A program made the position numbers and the translations under genes. DNA of 26,767 bases from OMOG01 sp041485845 (GTDB lineage Bacteria; Acidobacteriota; Terriglobia; Bryobacterales; Bryobacteraceae): positions 1-26,767 of the forward strand of contig JBGPKH010000035.1 in NCBI GenBank assembly GCA_041485845.1. The letters run 5' to 3'. The notes beneath the pieces were generated by a model that did not search any database, was not told the DNA's origin, and saw only the letters and a list, made by a program, of their open reading frames with translations. Positions 1-8,351 of this stretch are shown here, piece after piece. Every line of letters begins with the position of its first letter. Position 1 is the stretch's first letter.

Positions 1-232
1 CCCTTTGGTGGGCCGCCGCGGCCCATCGGGACCTCGGTTGAAGACGCGGCGAAGAACCGGCGAAAATACCAGACCCGCACCGGCCGCGTCTTCGTGCCCT
101 TTGGTGGGCCGCCGCGGCCCATCGGGACCTCCCTTGAAGACGCGGCGAAGAACCGGCGAAAATACCAGACCCGCACCGGCCGCGTCTTCGTGCCCTTTGG
201 TGGGCCGCCGCAGCCCATCGGGACCTCCCTTC
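1..232 (+). repeat. 96-bp tandem palindromic repeat, at least 2.4 units
   Basis: Unit 1 is 1-96, unit 2 is 97-192, and a third unit is partial (193 to about 232). Each unit holds a 7-bp inverted repeat around one base (10-24 in unit 1, GGGCCGC/GCGGCCC) and an 11-bp inverted repeat, GAAGACGCGGC at 40-50 against GCCGCGTCTTC at 83-93, so the transcript could fold into a long hairpin. The array touches the window edge, so the copy number is a minimum. It lies just past the 3' end of the minus-strand ThuA-like gene. A diverged fourth copy is at 14576-14669. The unit length is a multiple of 3, which keeps a spurious reading frame open through it. Probably a REP/BIME-like intergenic element; a role in termination or mRNA stability is inference. 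Confidence 0.9.
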
Positions 233-243
233 GGTCGCGGCTC
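225..243 (+). repeat. Short REP-like motif, copy 1
   Basis: This 19-base motif, CTCCCTTCGGTCGCGGCTC, directly abuts the truncated third 96-bp unit. It recurs with one mismatch in inverted orientation at 8305-8323, and both copies have a GAGGTGCGTT sequence close by (about 250-259 and 8291-8300). It looks like a member of a dispersed intergenic repeat family; no function can be assigned. Confidence 0.55.
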
Positions 244-293
244 GGTCCTGAGGTGCGTTGGTGAGCTGTTTCATGGCGACCTCTTACTTCTTC

Positions 294-1208
294 TTACTTC
301 TTCACCACTTTGGCGCTGGGCGTGGCGTCGGCCTTCAGATCGCCGAGGGCGTACTGGATGCCCGCCAGGAAGTGCTCCAGCATCGCCGGGTTCCAGAAGA
401 CCGGCGGACTGTGCGCCAGCCCGAAGTAGAACACCCGCCCGTTCCCCTCTTCACGGATCCAGCTCAAGGGAAAATCCTTGTCCTGCGCCCGTACCGGCAG
501 CATGGGATGCTTCGGCAGCGGAGTCTTATCCATGTCGACGCTCAGCAGCACGTGCATGTGCTCGCGCGGGTTGGGCTCCTGTACCTGATTCACCTCATCG
601 GCGATCTCCGCTCCCTGGCCCTTGAAGACGGCGTTGATCGGGCTCTTGGCGTCGTCCACCTTGAACGTGAAGCTGTCGGTTGGCGCCCACGGATGACCGC
701 CGTTTTCCGTGCCGCCGAGCATCTTGCCGAATTCCGGCCACTGGTCGTACACGGGATGCTGCACAAAAGTGGCGATGGCGGCGTGGAACCCAATGAAACC
801 GTGGCCCCCGGTGATAAAGCCCATCAGAGACTTCTTCAGTTCGGGATCGTTGAAGAGTACGCCTTGCGTGTTATTGAAACAAATGGCGTCGAACTGGCCG
901 ATCTTTTCCGGCCGGAACATCTCAACGTCGTCGCTGAAGACGACTTCGTAAGCGCCGGTGCGTTTGCCCATCAGCTCGATGGCATAATTGCCGGCGGGAA
1001 TGGCGGGATGGCCGCGTATGACACGGTCGCCATTCTTGGCCAGGTTGGTCACCAGCAGGCGGCGCGCCTTTCTGGGTTTGGCGGGGGCCTTCTTGGGAAG
1101 CGCGGCCTCGATCTGTTGTTTCTGTTCCGGTGAGAACGGCTGCTGCCCGCAGACGAGCGAGGCGCAGAGACCAACTCCGGAGAGCGCGAGGAAGATTCGT
1201 TTCGTCAT
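294..1208 (-). CDS. Secreted ThuA-like domain protein
   Basis: A 304-residue protein with an N-terminal signal peptide (about 1-21, Lys/Arg followed by a hydrophobic run, cleavage near CGQQ). From about residue 50 it has the ThuA-like, glutamine-amidotransferase-type fold: RRLLVTN, FDAICFNNTQG, and the central GGHGFIGFHAA block followed by the YDQWPEFGKMLGG segment. In rhizobia ThuA works with the Gfo/Idh/MocA dehydrogenase ThuB in handling 3-keto-trehalose. Here the third gene upstream on the same strand encodes such an oxidoreductase, so a role on 3-keto-sugars in the periplasm is plausible inference. ATG start at 1208 with AGGGA about 8 nt upstream. It is the last gene of the operon, 23 nt after the HEAT gene, and the 96-bp repeat array follows its stop. 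The exact reaction is unknown; many ThuA-like proteins are uncharacterised. Confidence 0.85.
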   Translation of the reverse strand: MTKRIFLALSGVGLCASLVCGQQPFSPEQKQQIEAALPKKAPAKPRKARRLLVTNLAKNGDRVIRGHPAIPAGNYAIELMGKRTGAYEVVFSDDVEMFRPEKIGQFDAICFNNTQGVLFNDPELKKSLMGFITGGHGFIGFHAAIATFVQHPVYDQWPEFGKMLGGTENGGHPWAPTDSFTFKVDDAKSPINAVFKGQGAEIADEVNQVQEPNPREHMHVLLSVDMDKTPLPKHPMLPVRAQDKDFPLSWIREEGNGRVFYFGLAHSPPVFWNPAMLEHFLAGIQYALGDLKADATPSAKVVKK

Positions 1209-1231
1209 GGGATTTCCCTATGAACTGCGCC

Positions 1232-3175
1232 TTATCTGTTTCTGACCGTGCGCTCGAGGCGGCTCACGGCCGCCTTGGCTTCGGCGGCTACCTCGCGGTC
1301 GTTGACCGACGCATTGGCCAGATCCAAAGCCTCCCGGACGGGGAACTTCGGCAGCAGAGCCAGAACCGCGCGCTTCTCGTCGGACTGCTTCGCCATGCCC
1401 ATGGCCTCAGCCAGCATTTTGACGGATTCGCGCGGTGGACGGGACGGCGCGGGCAGCGCGATCAACTGCAGTGCCCCGCGCAGAGCCAGCACCTGGTGCG
1501 CCGGGTTGGAAGCGGAGCGGGCGGTGGCGAACAGGTCGGGGACGGGGGTGACGTCGGGCCATTCGGTGAGCGCGAGAATGGCGGCGCGCCTGGCGCCGGC
1601 GCCGGCTTCTGACTCGCCAGCCGGGTCGTTGAGAGCGGCGCGGAGAATCACCAGTGCTTCCGCGTTCCCGCTCTGTCCCATCACCTGCATGAGCGCAGTG
1701 CGCGCTTCCGGATCGCGCGCCGGCGTGTAGGCCGAGACCACCGCCTTGATCGCGGAGGGATCGGAGCGGCGCAATACGGCGCCCAGGCTCTTGACGGCTT
1801 CGGAGCGGTCGCCGGCCTCGACCGGGGTGACCACCAGGGCCACCATGCCCGCGATATCGTTGGCGGAGCCGGTATCGTGCAAGGCGCGCAGCGACTCGCG
1901 GCGCACTTCCGGATCGGCGTCGCGGGCCATCTTCAGCAGCACCGGGGCGGCGGCAGGCGCGCCGCGATCACCCGCGGCGCGGATCAGCGCCAGCCTCACC
2001 CGAGGCGCGGCACTGGCGATGCCATCGGCCACGGCCTGGTCCGCCTCCTTGCCAGGGATCCGGCCCAGGGCGGCACGGGCGGCCGCTTGTTCGGCGGTGT
2101 CGTCGCCGGCCGCGATGGCTGCCAGCACCGGCACGGCGGAGGCGGTCCCCACGCGGCCGATGCCTTGCAGGGCGGCCATCCGAACCGGCTTGCTCGAACC
2201 CTTGAGCGCCGTGGTGAAGGCCGGCAGCGCGGTCCCATCGCCGCGCTCCGCGAGCAACCCCAGAATACGCACCTGGGCAGCTTCGCTCAGCTTCGGCATT
2301 TCGGCGATCAACTGGCCGGCCGAGCCGGGCATCAGCCCGCCGATGGCGATGGCCTGCAGGCGCGCATCGTTGCCGCGCAGGGCTTCCATCAGCACCGGCG
2401 CCGCCTGCGCACCGCCCGCGTTGGCCAGGCCGCGCAGGGCCGCCGCTTGCACCGTGCCCGGATCCTTCGCGGCATAGAGGGTCTTAAAGATGGGCACCGC
2501 CGCGGCCGCGTTGCCGCGCTCGGTCAACCGGTTGCCCGCCTGCAGCCAGGCCTCGGCCGCGTCCGCGTGCACCGCGCCGGTGGTCTTGTCCTGCGCTTCC
2601 GACAGCACCGCAAGGGATGCCGGATCGGCGATCTTCGCCAGCGCGAACAGGGCCGCCGAGGCTTCCGCCGGCTGCGCGCCTAACGCCATCGGACGCAAGG
2701 CCGCGACCGAAGCCGCGTCACGGCGCACGCCGAGCGTATTGACGATGCCGATGCGCGTCCGGCCGCCGGTCTTAGCCAGCGTTTCACGCAGCGCGCGGTC
2801 CACGCCCGGACCGGGAATTCGCTCCAGCGCGTAGCGCCCCAAGTCCGCCGTCTTGGGATCGGCCAGCAGGGCGGCGAGTACGGGGACGGAAGCTTCCGAC
2901 CCCATGACGCTGAGCTGTTTGCAGATGAAGTCTTTCCCGCCCGCCGTCGCGTCCGATTTTAGGAACGCGATGAACTTCTGCTCGATGGCGCGAACCCCGG
3001 CCGGCGAGCCTTGCGCTTTCGCCACCAATTCAGTCAGGGCCTGCAAAGGCTGGCGGCTGGTCTCGTACCGCCACTTGGCCGTCTGCGCCAGCAGATCGTC
3101 GAGATTGGCTGTCTGGGCCAGTGCGAGCGGGCACAGAAGCGCCAGCGCGCAAATCGGGGTATATGTCTTCCTCAT
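1232..3175 (-). CDS. Secreted HEAT-repeat protein (paralogue of 23317-25320)
   Basis: A 647-residue protein made almost wholly of short alpha-helical HEAT/PBS-lyase-like repeats (recurring A-x-P-V-L-x-A-L and V-R-x-A-A-L-x-A-L patterns) after a signal peptide. I chose the ATG at 3175 because it gives a good secretion signal (MRKTYTPICALALLCPLALA); the frame stays open 27 codons further upstream, but that would bury the signal and overlap the preceding gene. The Shine-Dalgarno is weak, and the gene starts 25 nt after the oxidoreductase stop, so coupled translation is likely. No catalytic motif is visible; HEAT proteins act as protein-binding scaffolds. Segments such as RYALERIPGPGV and RIGIVNTLG are matched closely by the HEAT protein at 23317-25320, which also follows a Gfo/Idh/MocA gene, so a partnership with that enzyme is inferred. 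Confidence 0.85.
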   Translation of the reverse strand: MRKTYTPICALALLCPLALAQTANLDDLLAQTAKWRYETSRQPLQALTELVAKAQGSPAGVRAIEQKFIAFLKSDATAGGKDFICKQLSVMGSEASVPVLAALLADPKTADLGRYALERIPGPGVDRALRETLAKTGGRTRIGIVNTLGVRRDAASVAALRPMALGAQPAEASAALFALAKIADPASLAVLSEAQDKTTGAVHADAAEAWLQAGNRLTERGNAAAAVPIFKTLYAAKDPGTVQAAALRGLANAGGAQAAPVLMEALRGNDARLQAIAIGGLMPGSAGQLIAEMPKLSEAAQVRILGLLAERGDGTALPAFTTALKGSSKPVRMAALQGIGRVGTASAVPVLAAIAAGDDTAEQAAARAALGRIPGKEADQAVADGIASAAPRVRLALIRAAGDRGAPAAAPVLLKMARDADPEVRRESLRALHDTGSANDIAGMVALVVTPVEAGDRSEAVKSLGAVLRRSDPSAIKAVVSAYTPARDPEARTALMQVMGQSGNAEALVILRAALNDPAGESEAGAGARRAAILALTEWPDVTPVPDLFATARSASNPAHQVLALRGALQLIALPAPSRPPRESVKMLAEAMGMAKQSDEKRAVLALLPKFPVREALDLANASVNDREVAAEAKAAVSRLERTVRNR

Positions 3176-3200
3176 GGCGATCACTTTGCCTTGCCCCATA

Positions 3201-4520
3201 TCACAAAGTCCAGGGACTCCGCATCGGGCGGGACAGCCAGCGGTTGGCTTCCGCATCGTTCTTGAATTGTTCCGCCACCGGGTCCCACTCCAGCTTGCGT
3301 CCCAGGCTCAGCGAGATGTACTCCTGCTGAACCACGGTCTGGGCGCGCACGGCCCCTTCGATGGGGCAGATCGTCTTCTGTCCGCTCCGGATGGCTTCCA
3401 GAAGGTTCCGGCGATGATCGTTGCTGCGGATCACCTGGATCTGGTTGGGCCCGATCTTCTCGCCGGCAAGGGACGCGGGATTAGTCACGATGCCGTCGCG
3501 GCTGACGAAAATCCAGCCCTCGGTCCCGAAGATCACGGTCGCTCCGGTGGAAGGTAATGCGTTGAACTCGGGCGCTCTCTTGCGCGCGGTCACCATGTCC
3601 ATATGAATCAGGCGGACCCCGCTGGCGTATTTATGTTCCACGGTATATTCGTGCGGCACATCGCGGATATCGGTGTAGAACGTGGCGGTTCCCTCCACTT
3701 CAATCGGCCCGGTGCGATCGGCGTTGGCCACCCACTGGGCGATGTCGATGTCGTGAATGCCCCAGGCGCCGTCCAGGCAGCCCAGTCCGTAGTCGCTGAT
3801 GAACAGCCAGGCGGCAATCGAAACCCGCATATCCGAATAAGGCGCCCAGGGCGCCGGACCCAGCCACATATCGTAATCGAAGCCCGGAGGCGGCTCCTTG
3901 GGCGTCCCATAGAGCGTGTCGTTGGGACCGCGCACCGAGCCGACCATGATGGTCTTCAACTCGCCGATTCTTCCATTGCGCGCCAGCTCGACCGCATGGC
4001 GGTAATAGAAACTCGACCGCTGTTGCGTGCCGAACTGGAAGGCGACGCTGTTTTCGTTGACCGCTTCGCGCACTGCCTTCATATTGGCGACCGACAGGGC
4101 GAGCGGCTTCTCGCAGTACATGTGCTTGCCGCTGCGCGCCGCCGCGCAGGCGATCAGCGGGTGCCAGCGCTCGCCGGTGGCGATCAGGACGCAGTCGATA
4201 TCGGAGCGCGCCATGACTTCCCGGTAGTCGTTGTATTGGGCGCACGCCGTGTCGCCATAGCGCGTGTTGACGACGGTCGCAATCCGTTCCCGGGTGGCCT
4301 GGTTGACATCGCAAATCGCGGCAACATGCACGTCCGGCTGCGTCAGAAAGCCCCGCATGTCGCCGCTTCCCTGGCGGCCGACACCGACGGCCCCGAGCAC
4401 GATCTTCTCGCTGGGCGCGACGTAACCGTCGCGGCCCAGAGCGGAAGACGGAATGATGGCCGGAAACCCGGCCACCACTCCGCCCGCCAGGCATTTCAGG
4501 AAATCACGGCGTCCGCTCAC
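3201..4520 (-). CDS. Tat-exported Gfo/Idh/MocA-family oxidoreductase (439 aa)
   Basis: The GTG start at 4520 has GGAAGGAG 5 nt upstream. The N-terminus carries a twin-arginine motif (GRRDFLK, Arg4-Arg5) followed by a hydrophobic stretch, so the folded protein is probably exported with its cofactor bound, as known for glucose-fructose oxidoreductase. The Rossmann glycine motif GVGRQG is at 46-51, the family EKP motif (YCEKPLA, Lys138) follows, and a GIHDIDIAQW segment lies near residue 255. The family oxidises or reduces a sugar or cyclitol hydroxyl with NAD(P). The gene sits between a TonB receptor (25 nt gap) and a HEAT gene (25 nt gap). The protein at 21986-23305 has the same length and near-identical signal-region (IIPSSALG) and C-terminal (RPMRSPW) motifs. 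The substrate is unknown; 3-keto-sugar chemistry is suggested by the ThuA-like gene in the operon. Confidence 0.9.
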   Translation of the reverse strand: MSGRRDFLKCLAGGVVAGFPAIIPSSALGRDGYVAPSEKIVLGAVGVGRQGSGDMRGFLTQPDVHVAAICDVNQATRERIATVVNTRYGDTACAQYNDYREVMARSDIDCVLIATGERWHPLIACAAARSGKHMYCEKPLALSVANMKAVREAVNENSVAFQFGTQQRSSFYYRHAVELARNGRIGELKTIMVGSVRGPNDTLYGTPKEPPPGFDYDMWLGPAPWAPYSDMRVSIAAWLFISDYGLGCLDGAWGIHDIDIAQWVANADRTGPIEVEGTATFYTDIRDVPHEYTVEHKYASGVRLIHMDMVTARKRAPEFNALPSTGATVIFGTEGWIFVSRDGIVTNPASLAGEKIGPNQIQVIRSNDHRRNLLEAIRSGQKTICPIEGAVRAQTVVQQEYISLSLGRKLEWDPVAEQFKNDAEANRWLSRPMRSPWTL

Positions 4521-4545
4521 GACGACTCCTTCCCCGCTCTCATGT

Positions 4546-7500
4546 TTACCAGTTCAGTTTCCCTTGGATGGTGATCTGGCGGCTCCCCTGGGCACTGCTG
4601 ATCTGCCCGAAGAGCGCATTGGCCGGGCTCAACTGCGGCCCGCCCCAGTTGGGGTGATTGAGCGCGTTCTTGGCCTCCGCGCGCACTTCGAAATTCACCT
4701 TCTCGCGGATGCGGATGGCCTTGATGACCGACATGGCCCAAAGATTCCAACCCGGATTCCGCGCGCCCGTCAGCAGCGACGGGAAGGTGCGATAGTTGTT
4801 GGCGAGCTGTTGTGCCGAATTGGTGTTGAAGCCCGCGGCGGTATTGAAGAATCGAGTGATCGTTCTCTCCGATTTGGGCAGCACGACGTCGTGCAGATTC
4901 CCATTGAACAGAACGTTGCCGAATGCCATTGGCGAGCCGGTCTGGGCGATGTAGATCGCCTGCACCTGCCAACCGGCCGCCACCCGATCGGCCCAACCGG
5001 GCAGCGACGCCAGGAAGCGTTTGCCCTTGCCGAACGGCAACTCGTAAATGCCGTTGGGGCTGAATTGCTGCGGACGGTCATACTGGGAGATCCCGTGTTC
5101 CAGCGGGCCCTGAATGCCGTTCAGGCGGTTAGTCGCTTCCATGAACTTCGACCAGGTGTAATTCCCCTGCACCGTGAAGCCATGCGAGAAGCGCTTCTCC
5201 ACGCGAACCGATAACGCGTGATACCAGGAGAAGCCGGAGCCGTCGGTGGAGGACACCCCGGTGAACTGCGGGTAGGGCAGCAGCAGTTGGGAAACCTGCG
5301 TGGTGGGATTCGCCAGACCGGTGGTGTTGTACTGCGGGATCCCGTAGAACGGATTCGCGACATTGGCGGCCAGCGCATTGATCACGGCGGTATCGCGCAC
5401 CGGCAACCGGCTCAGGTACTGGATGGGCAGCGAATCCCAAGCGTTGCCGACCCCCAGGTGATTAGCTCGATTCCCCGTGTAGCCGACTTCGATCAGCATG
5501 CGCCACGCGAATTCGCGCTGGACGTTGAAACTCCACCGCGTACTGTAGGAGTGCAGGTTTTTCGGGTTGAAGAACGAGATGGAACGTCCCAGAAACGTGT
5601 TCAGGCCTCCTGACGCGCCCGTGGGCGGCAGGATCCCATCCGGGAAAGGATTGTTCTGGAGCGTGGCCTGGAAGGTCAGCCCATTGTCCACGCTGGGCAC
5701 CATCGAAGTGGTCTGGCTGTAACCGTCTTGCGTGATGCTCACAAAGTCCGACCCGAACGACTCAAAGAACACCCCTACACCCGCGCGTATGACCGTCTTG
5801 GGAGTCACCAGGTAGGAGAGCCCCAGGCGCGGCATGAAGTTGTGGGGCGCCAGATCGTAGATGGCCCGATTGTTCTTGCCGGCGAAGATCTGGCCGCCGA
5901 TCACCTTGAATTGCCCCACGGGGATCTGCGGTATCGGGTTCAGCGCGTAGTTGGCCTGCGCGGCGGCCTGCGTGGGATTCGCCGTCGCAAAGTCAAAGCC
6001 GGAGTTGGCGCGATTGTAGCGTTCGGTTTCCCCAAACTCCAGTTCCTGGCGAAGGCCGATGTTCACGGTCAGCTTGCGCGTGGCTTTCCAGTCGTCCTGG
6101 ATGTACCAGGCGAACATTTTGGAGATTGCCGCCGAGGAATCGTTTCTGCTGACGCTGCCGGAGGTCGGCAGGCCGTACACGAACGACGCCAGTTGCTGGC
6201 CCATGGGCGACGCCGCCGCCGTGTCGGTGGCTACCGTCCAGTTCTGGCCAAAGGTGTAGGCCGGCGTGAGGTTGCCGTAGCTGATCCGGCCAATCGCCGT
6301 GGTCCGGAACTCCGTGCCGAAGCGGATACTGTGTTCGCCGCGCACGTGCGTGGCGCTGGTGAAGATGTTGTGATAGAGTTGCGAGTTCTTCCCGCCACTG
6401 GCGCCGCCGATTCCCGTAATATTGGTAATACCGATGGCCGGCAGGGTGGCCAGCGCCGGGTCCACCTGCGCGATCAGCGCCGGCGACATCCCCAGTTTCT
6501 TGAGGTCGTACCCCTGACTCGTAGAGGGTTGGTTGGAAAGGAATCGAACCAGCCCGTAGCTGAAGTGGATTACCCAGTTGGGCGCGGGGGTGTACACTTC
6601 ATCGAAGGTCGCACCCTGGTGGCAGTTGGCCTGAATGCCGCCGGTGGAGTACACGTCCCCCAACGGCTTTCCAAAGGTGATGTTCTGGAGGGCGTATAAA
6701 CAGTAGCGGTTGTAGGAGACAAAAGCGTGGTTGTTGTCGCTGATCACCTGGTCGACGCGGCCGAAGTGCTGCGCCATGTCGATATAACTGTTGGGCGCCC
6801 CGGTGTAGTTTTGCAGGCCGTTGGCGGTTCCCGTGGTGTTGGGCAGCGGCCAGTATTGCAGCAGCTTTTGCGCCACGGGACTCAACTGGCTGGCCGGAAT
6901 GATATTTCCGGTCAGCGGCTTGCGGGCGATATGGCCGCCGGCGGCCGGGGTGGCCGAGTAGGGATCATAGATCTGATACTGGCTTCCCAGCGCGAGCAGA
7001 TCCGAGAAATCGCCGTTTCGTTGCCTGGCGGTCGGCACCGTGAACAACCCGTTGGTCGAATAGGGCATGAAAAAGTAATCGCCGGCATACTGCCAGAACG
7101 TGCGATTGCGCCCGTTGTAGACCTTCGGAATCACCAGGGGCCCGCCGCCCGTTCCCCGATAGCGGTTGAACCCGATGTAGGGGACGATGCCTCGAATCTT
7201 GCCGTGGGTTACCGGTCCGGTGGCCGGATTATCGATGGATATCTTGGAGAAGTACGACAAGGCGTTCAGGTCGGTGTTGGTGTTCCAGAAGACCAGGGCT
7301 CCGTGGAATCCGTTGGTGCCGCTCTTGGTCACCATGTCGATTTGGGCGCCGGTGAAATGCCCGAGCGAAGCATCATAGGGCGCCGTCGCAATCTTGACCT
7401 CCTGGAGGATCTCGGGCGGCGGCACGATGCCCGTGGTCCCGCCCCCCTGCATGCTCGGCATTCCATCGATCGCCTGCACGCTCTGGCCCTGGCGCGTGCC

Positions 7501-8049
7501 CACGGCGGCCGTGTTGGTCACCTGGTTATTGGCATCCGGCGTGTAAGTGGAGGTGGGACTTGTGAGCATGGTCATGTTGACCGCCAGCATCGTCGTAACG
7601 ATGGGATTGCTGGCGGGGAGCGGAAGGCTCTCCAATCGTTTTGAGTCCACTACCTGGCCGGTCGCGGCGGAGGCCGTCTCGAGCAACGACGCCTCCGTAG
7701 TCACCGTGACGCTCTCCGTCTGCGCGCCGATCTGCAGCGCGACCGTGAGACTCAGGGTATCGCCCACGCGCAGTTCCATGGGCCCCTGCTCATAACGCTT
7801 GAAACCAACCACCTCGACCACCAGGCGATACTGCCCGGGGATCAGGTTTTGCAGGTCGAACACTCCTTCCGACGTGCTCCTGGTCGAAGTCTCGACGTTT
7901 GTTTGAGTATTGACGGTCTTGACGGATCCGCCCGGCACCACCGCGCCCGAGGAATCCGTGACCCGGCCCGTGATGCGACCGGTGGCCACCTGTGCGCACA
8001 GGGACAGCACGGAAAGCAAGCCAACGACGCAAAGTCTGAAACACTTCAT
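4546..8049 (-). CDS. TonB-dependent receptor with carboxypeptidase-regulatory-like N-terminal domain
   Basis: An outer-membrane protein of 1,167 residues. It has a signal peptide (MKCFRLCVVGLLSVLSLCA), then a carboxypeptidase-regulatory-like beta-sandwich at about 25-110 (GRITGRVTDSSGAVVPG, with LIPGQYRLVVEVVGF), a plug domain (LPLPASNP, DGMPSMQGGG, VTKSGTNGFHG) and a long beta-barrel with repeated NFGLRQELEF-like strands, ending in an aromatic residue (QGKLNW). I chose the ATG at 8049 for its signal peptide and the GGGAGGT ribosome site about 8 nt upstream; the frame is open 27 codons further. This Oar-like architecture without a SusD partner is common in Acidobacteria and is thought to import glycans or other large ligands. 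It is the first gene of the operon with the oxidoreductase, HEAT and ThuA-like genes. The ligand is unknown. Confidence 0.9.
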   Translation of the reverse strand: MKCFRLCVVGLLSVLSLCAQVATGRITGRVTDSSGAVVPGGSVKTVNTQTNVETSTRSTSEGVFDLQNLIPGQYRLVVEVVGFKRYEQGPMELRVGDTLSLTVALQIGAQTESVTVTTEASLLETASAATGQVVDSKRLESLPLPASNPIVTTMLAVNMTMLTSPTSTYTPDANNQVTNTAAVGTRQGQSVQAIDGMPSMQGGGTTGIVPPPEILQEVKIATAPYDASLGHFTGAQIDMVTKSGTNGFHGALVFWNTNTDLNALSYFSKISIDNPATGPVTHGKIRGIVPYIGFNRYRGTGGGPLVIPKVYNGRNRTFWQYAGDYFFMPYSTNGLFTVPTARQRNGDFSDLLALGSQYQIYDPYSATPAAGGHIARKPLTGNIIPASQLSPVAQKLLQYWPLPNTTGTANGLQNYTGAPNSYIDMAQHFGRVDQVISDNNHAFVSYNRYCLYALQNITFGKPLGDVYSTGGIQANCHQGATFDEVYTPAPNWVIHFSYGLVRFLSNQPSTSQGYDLKKLGMSPALIAQVDPALATLPAIGITNITGIGGASGGKNSQLYHNIFTSATHVRGEHSIRFGTEFRTTAIGRISYGNLTPAYTFGQNWTVATDTAAASPMGQQLASFVYGLPTSGSVSRNDSSAAISKMFAWYIQDDWKATRKLTVNIGLRQELEFGETERYNRANSGFDFATANPTQAAAQANYALNPIPQIPVGQFKVIGGQIFAGKNNRAIYDLAPHNFMPRLGLSYLVTPKTVIRAGVGVFFESFGSDFVSITQDGYSQTTSMVPSVDNGLTFQATLQNNPFPDGILPPTGASGGLNTFLGRSISFFNPKNLHSYSTRWSFNVQREFAWRMLIEVGYTGNRANHLGVGNAWDSLPIQYLSRLPVRDTAVINALAANVANPFYGIPQYNTTGLANPTTQVSQLLLPYPQFTGVSSTDGSGFSWYHALSVRVEKRFSHGFTVQGNYTWSKFMEATNRLNGIQGPLEHGISQYDRPQQFSPNGIYELPFGKGKRFLASLPGWADRVAAGWQVQAIYIAQTGSPMAFGNVLFNGNLHDVVLPKSERTITRFFNTAAGFNTNSAQQLANNYRTFPSLLTGARNPGWNLWAMSVIKAIRIREKVNFEVRAEAKNALNHPNWGGPQLSPANALFGQISSAQGSRQITIQGKLNW

Positions 8050-8144
8050 CTCGACTACCTCCCACGCTAAACTGCCCCGCTTAGAGCCGCGAAGAGCCGC
8101 GACACCTGCCGTGCAAGGCCAGATACACACCGGGTGTTGCAGGT

Positions 8145-8173
8145 ATCATACTCCTGTTTCACCGTGGCTTCAA
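8145..8173 (-). promoter_or_regulatory. Predicted sigma70-type promoter of the TonB/Gfo/HEAT/ThuA operon
   Basis: On the minus strand, TTGAAG (8173-8168) and TATGAT (8150-8145) are separated by 17 bases, close to the housekeeping consensus. Transcription would begin near 8138, giving an untranslated leader of about 90 nt before the ATG at 8049. The leader contains a perfect 10-bp tandem duplication (8083-8092 and 8093-8102, AGAGCCGCGA). Based on sequence match only. Confidence 0.5.
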
Positions 8174-8351
8174 TCGAGGCCGAGCGGCCCATCCCATTAG
8201 CTGGACAGAATCTTGACCGGAGAGGATCCAACCGGTCACCACGTTTGGGACGAACCTTTGGAACATCGGCATGACTCTACCGGCCCAGCAAGAGGTGCGT
8301 TACTGAGCCGCGACCAAAGGGAGCGTGAGAAGGTTGTTTCAGGACAAGCCC
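8174..8351. other. Intergenic region between the rhamnosidase gene and the TonB operon
   Basis: About 180 bases lie between the rhamnosidase stop and the predicted TonB promoter. The only structured element I see is the REP-like motif at 8305-8323. There is no convincing small gene and no U-tract terminator. Confidence 0.5.
8305..8323 (-). repeat. Short REP-like motif, copy 2 (inverted relative to copy 1)
   Basis: Read on the minus strand this is CTCCCTTTGGTCGCGGCTC, 18 of 19 bases identical to 225-243. It lies about 30 bases past the rhamnosidase stop. Like copy 1 it is downstream of the 3' end of a minus-strand gene, so it may mark or stabilise transcript ends. Confidence 0.55.

Noticed and set aside
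1..232. CRISPR array
   Set aside because: The units are contiguous 96-mers without unique spacers.
5..625. Plus-strand open frame with repeated VGRRGPSGP blocks
   Set aside because: It stays open only because the repeat unit is 96 bases, a multiple of 3; it lacks a ribosome site and runs antisense into the ThuA-like gene.
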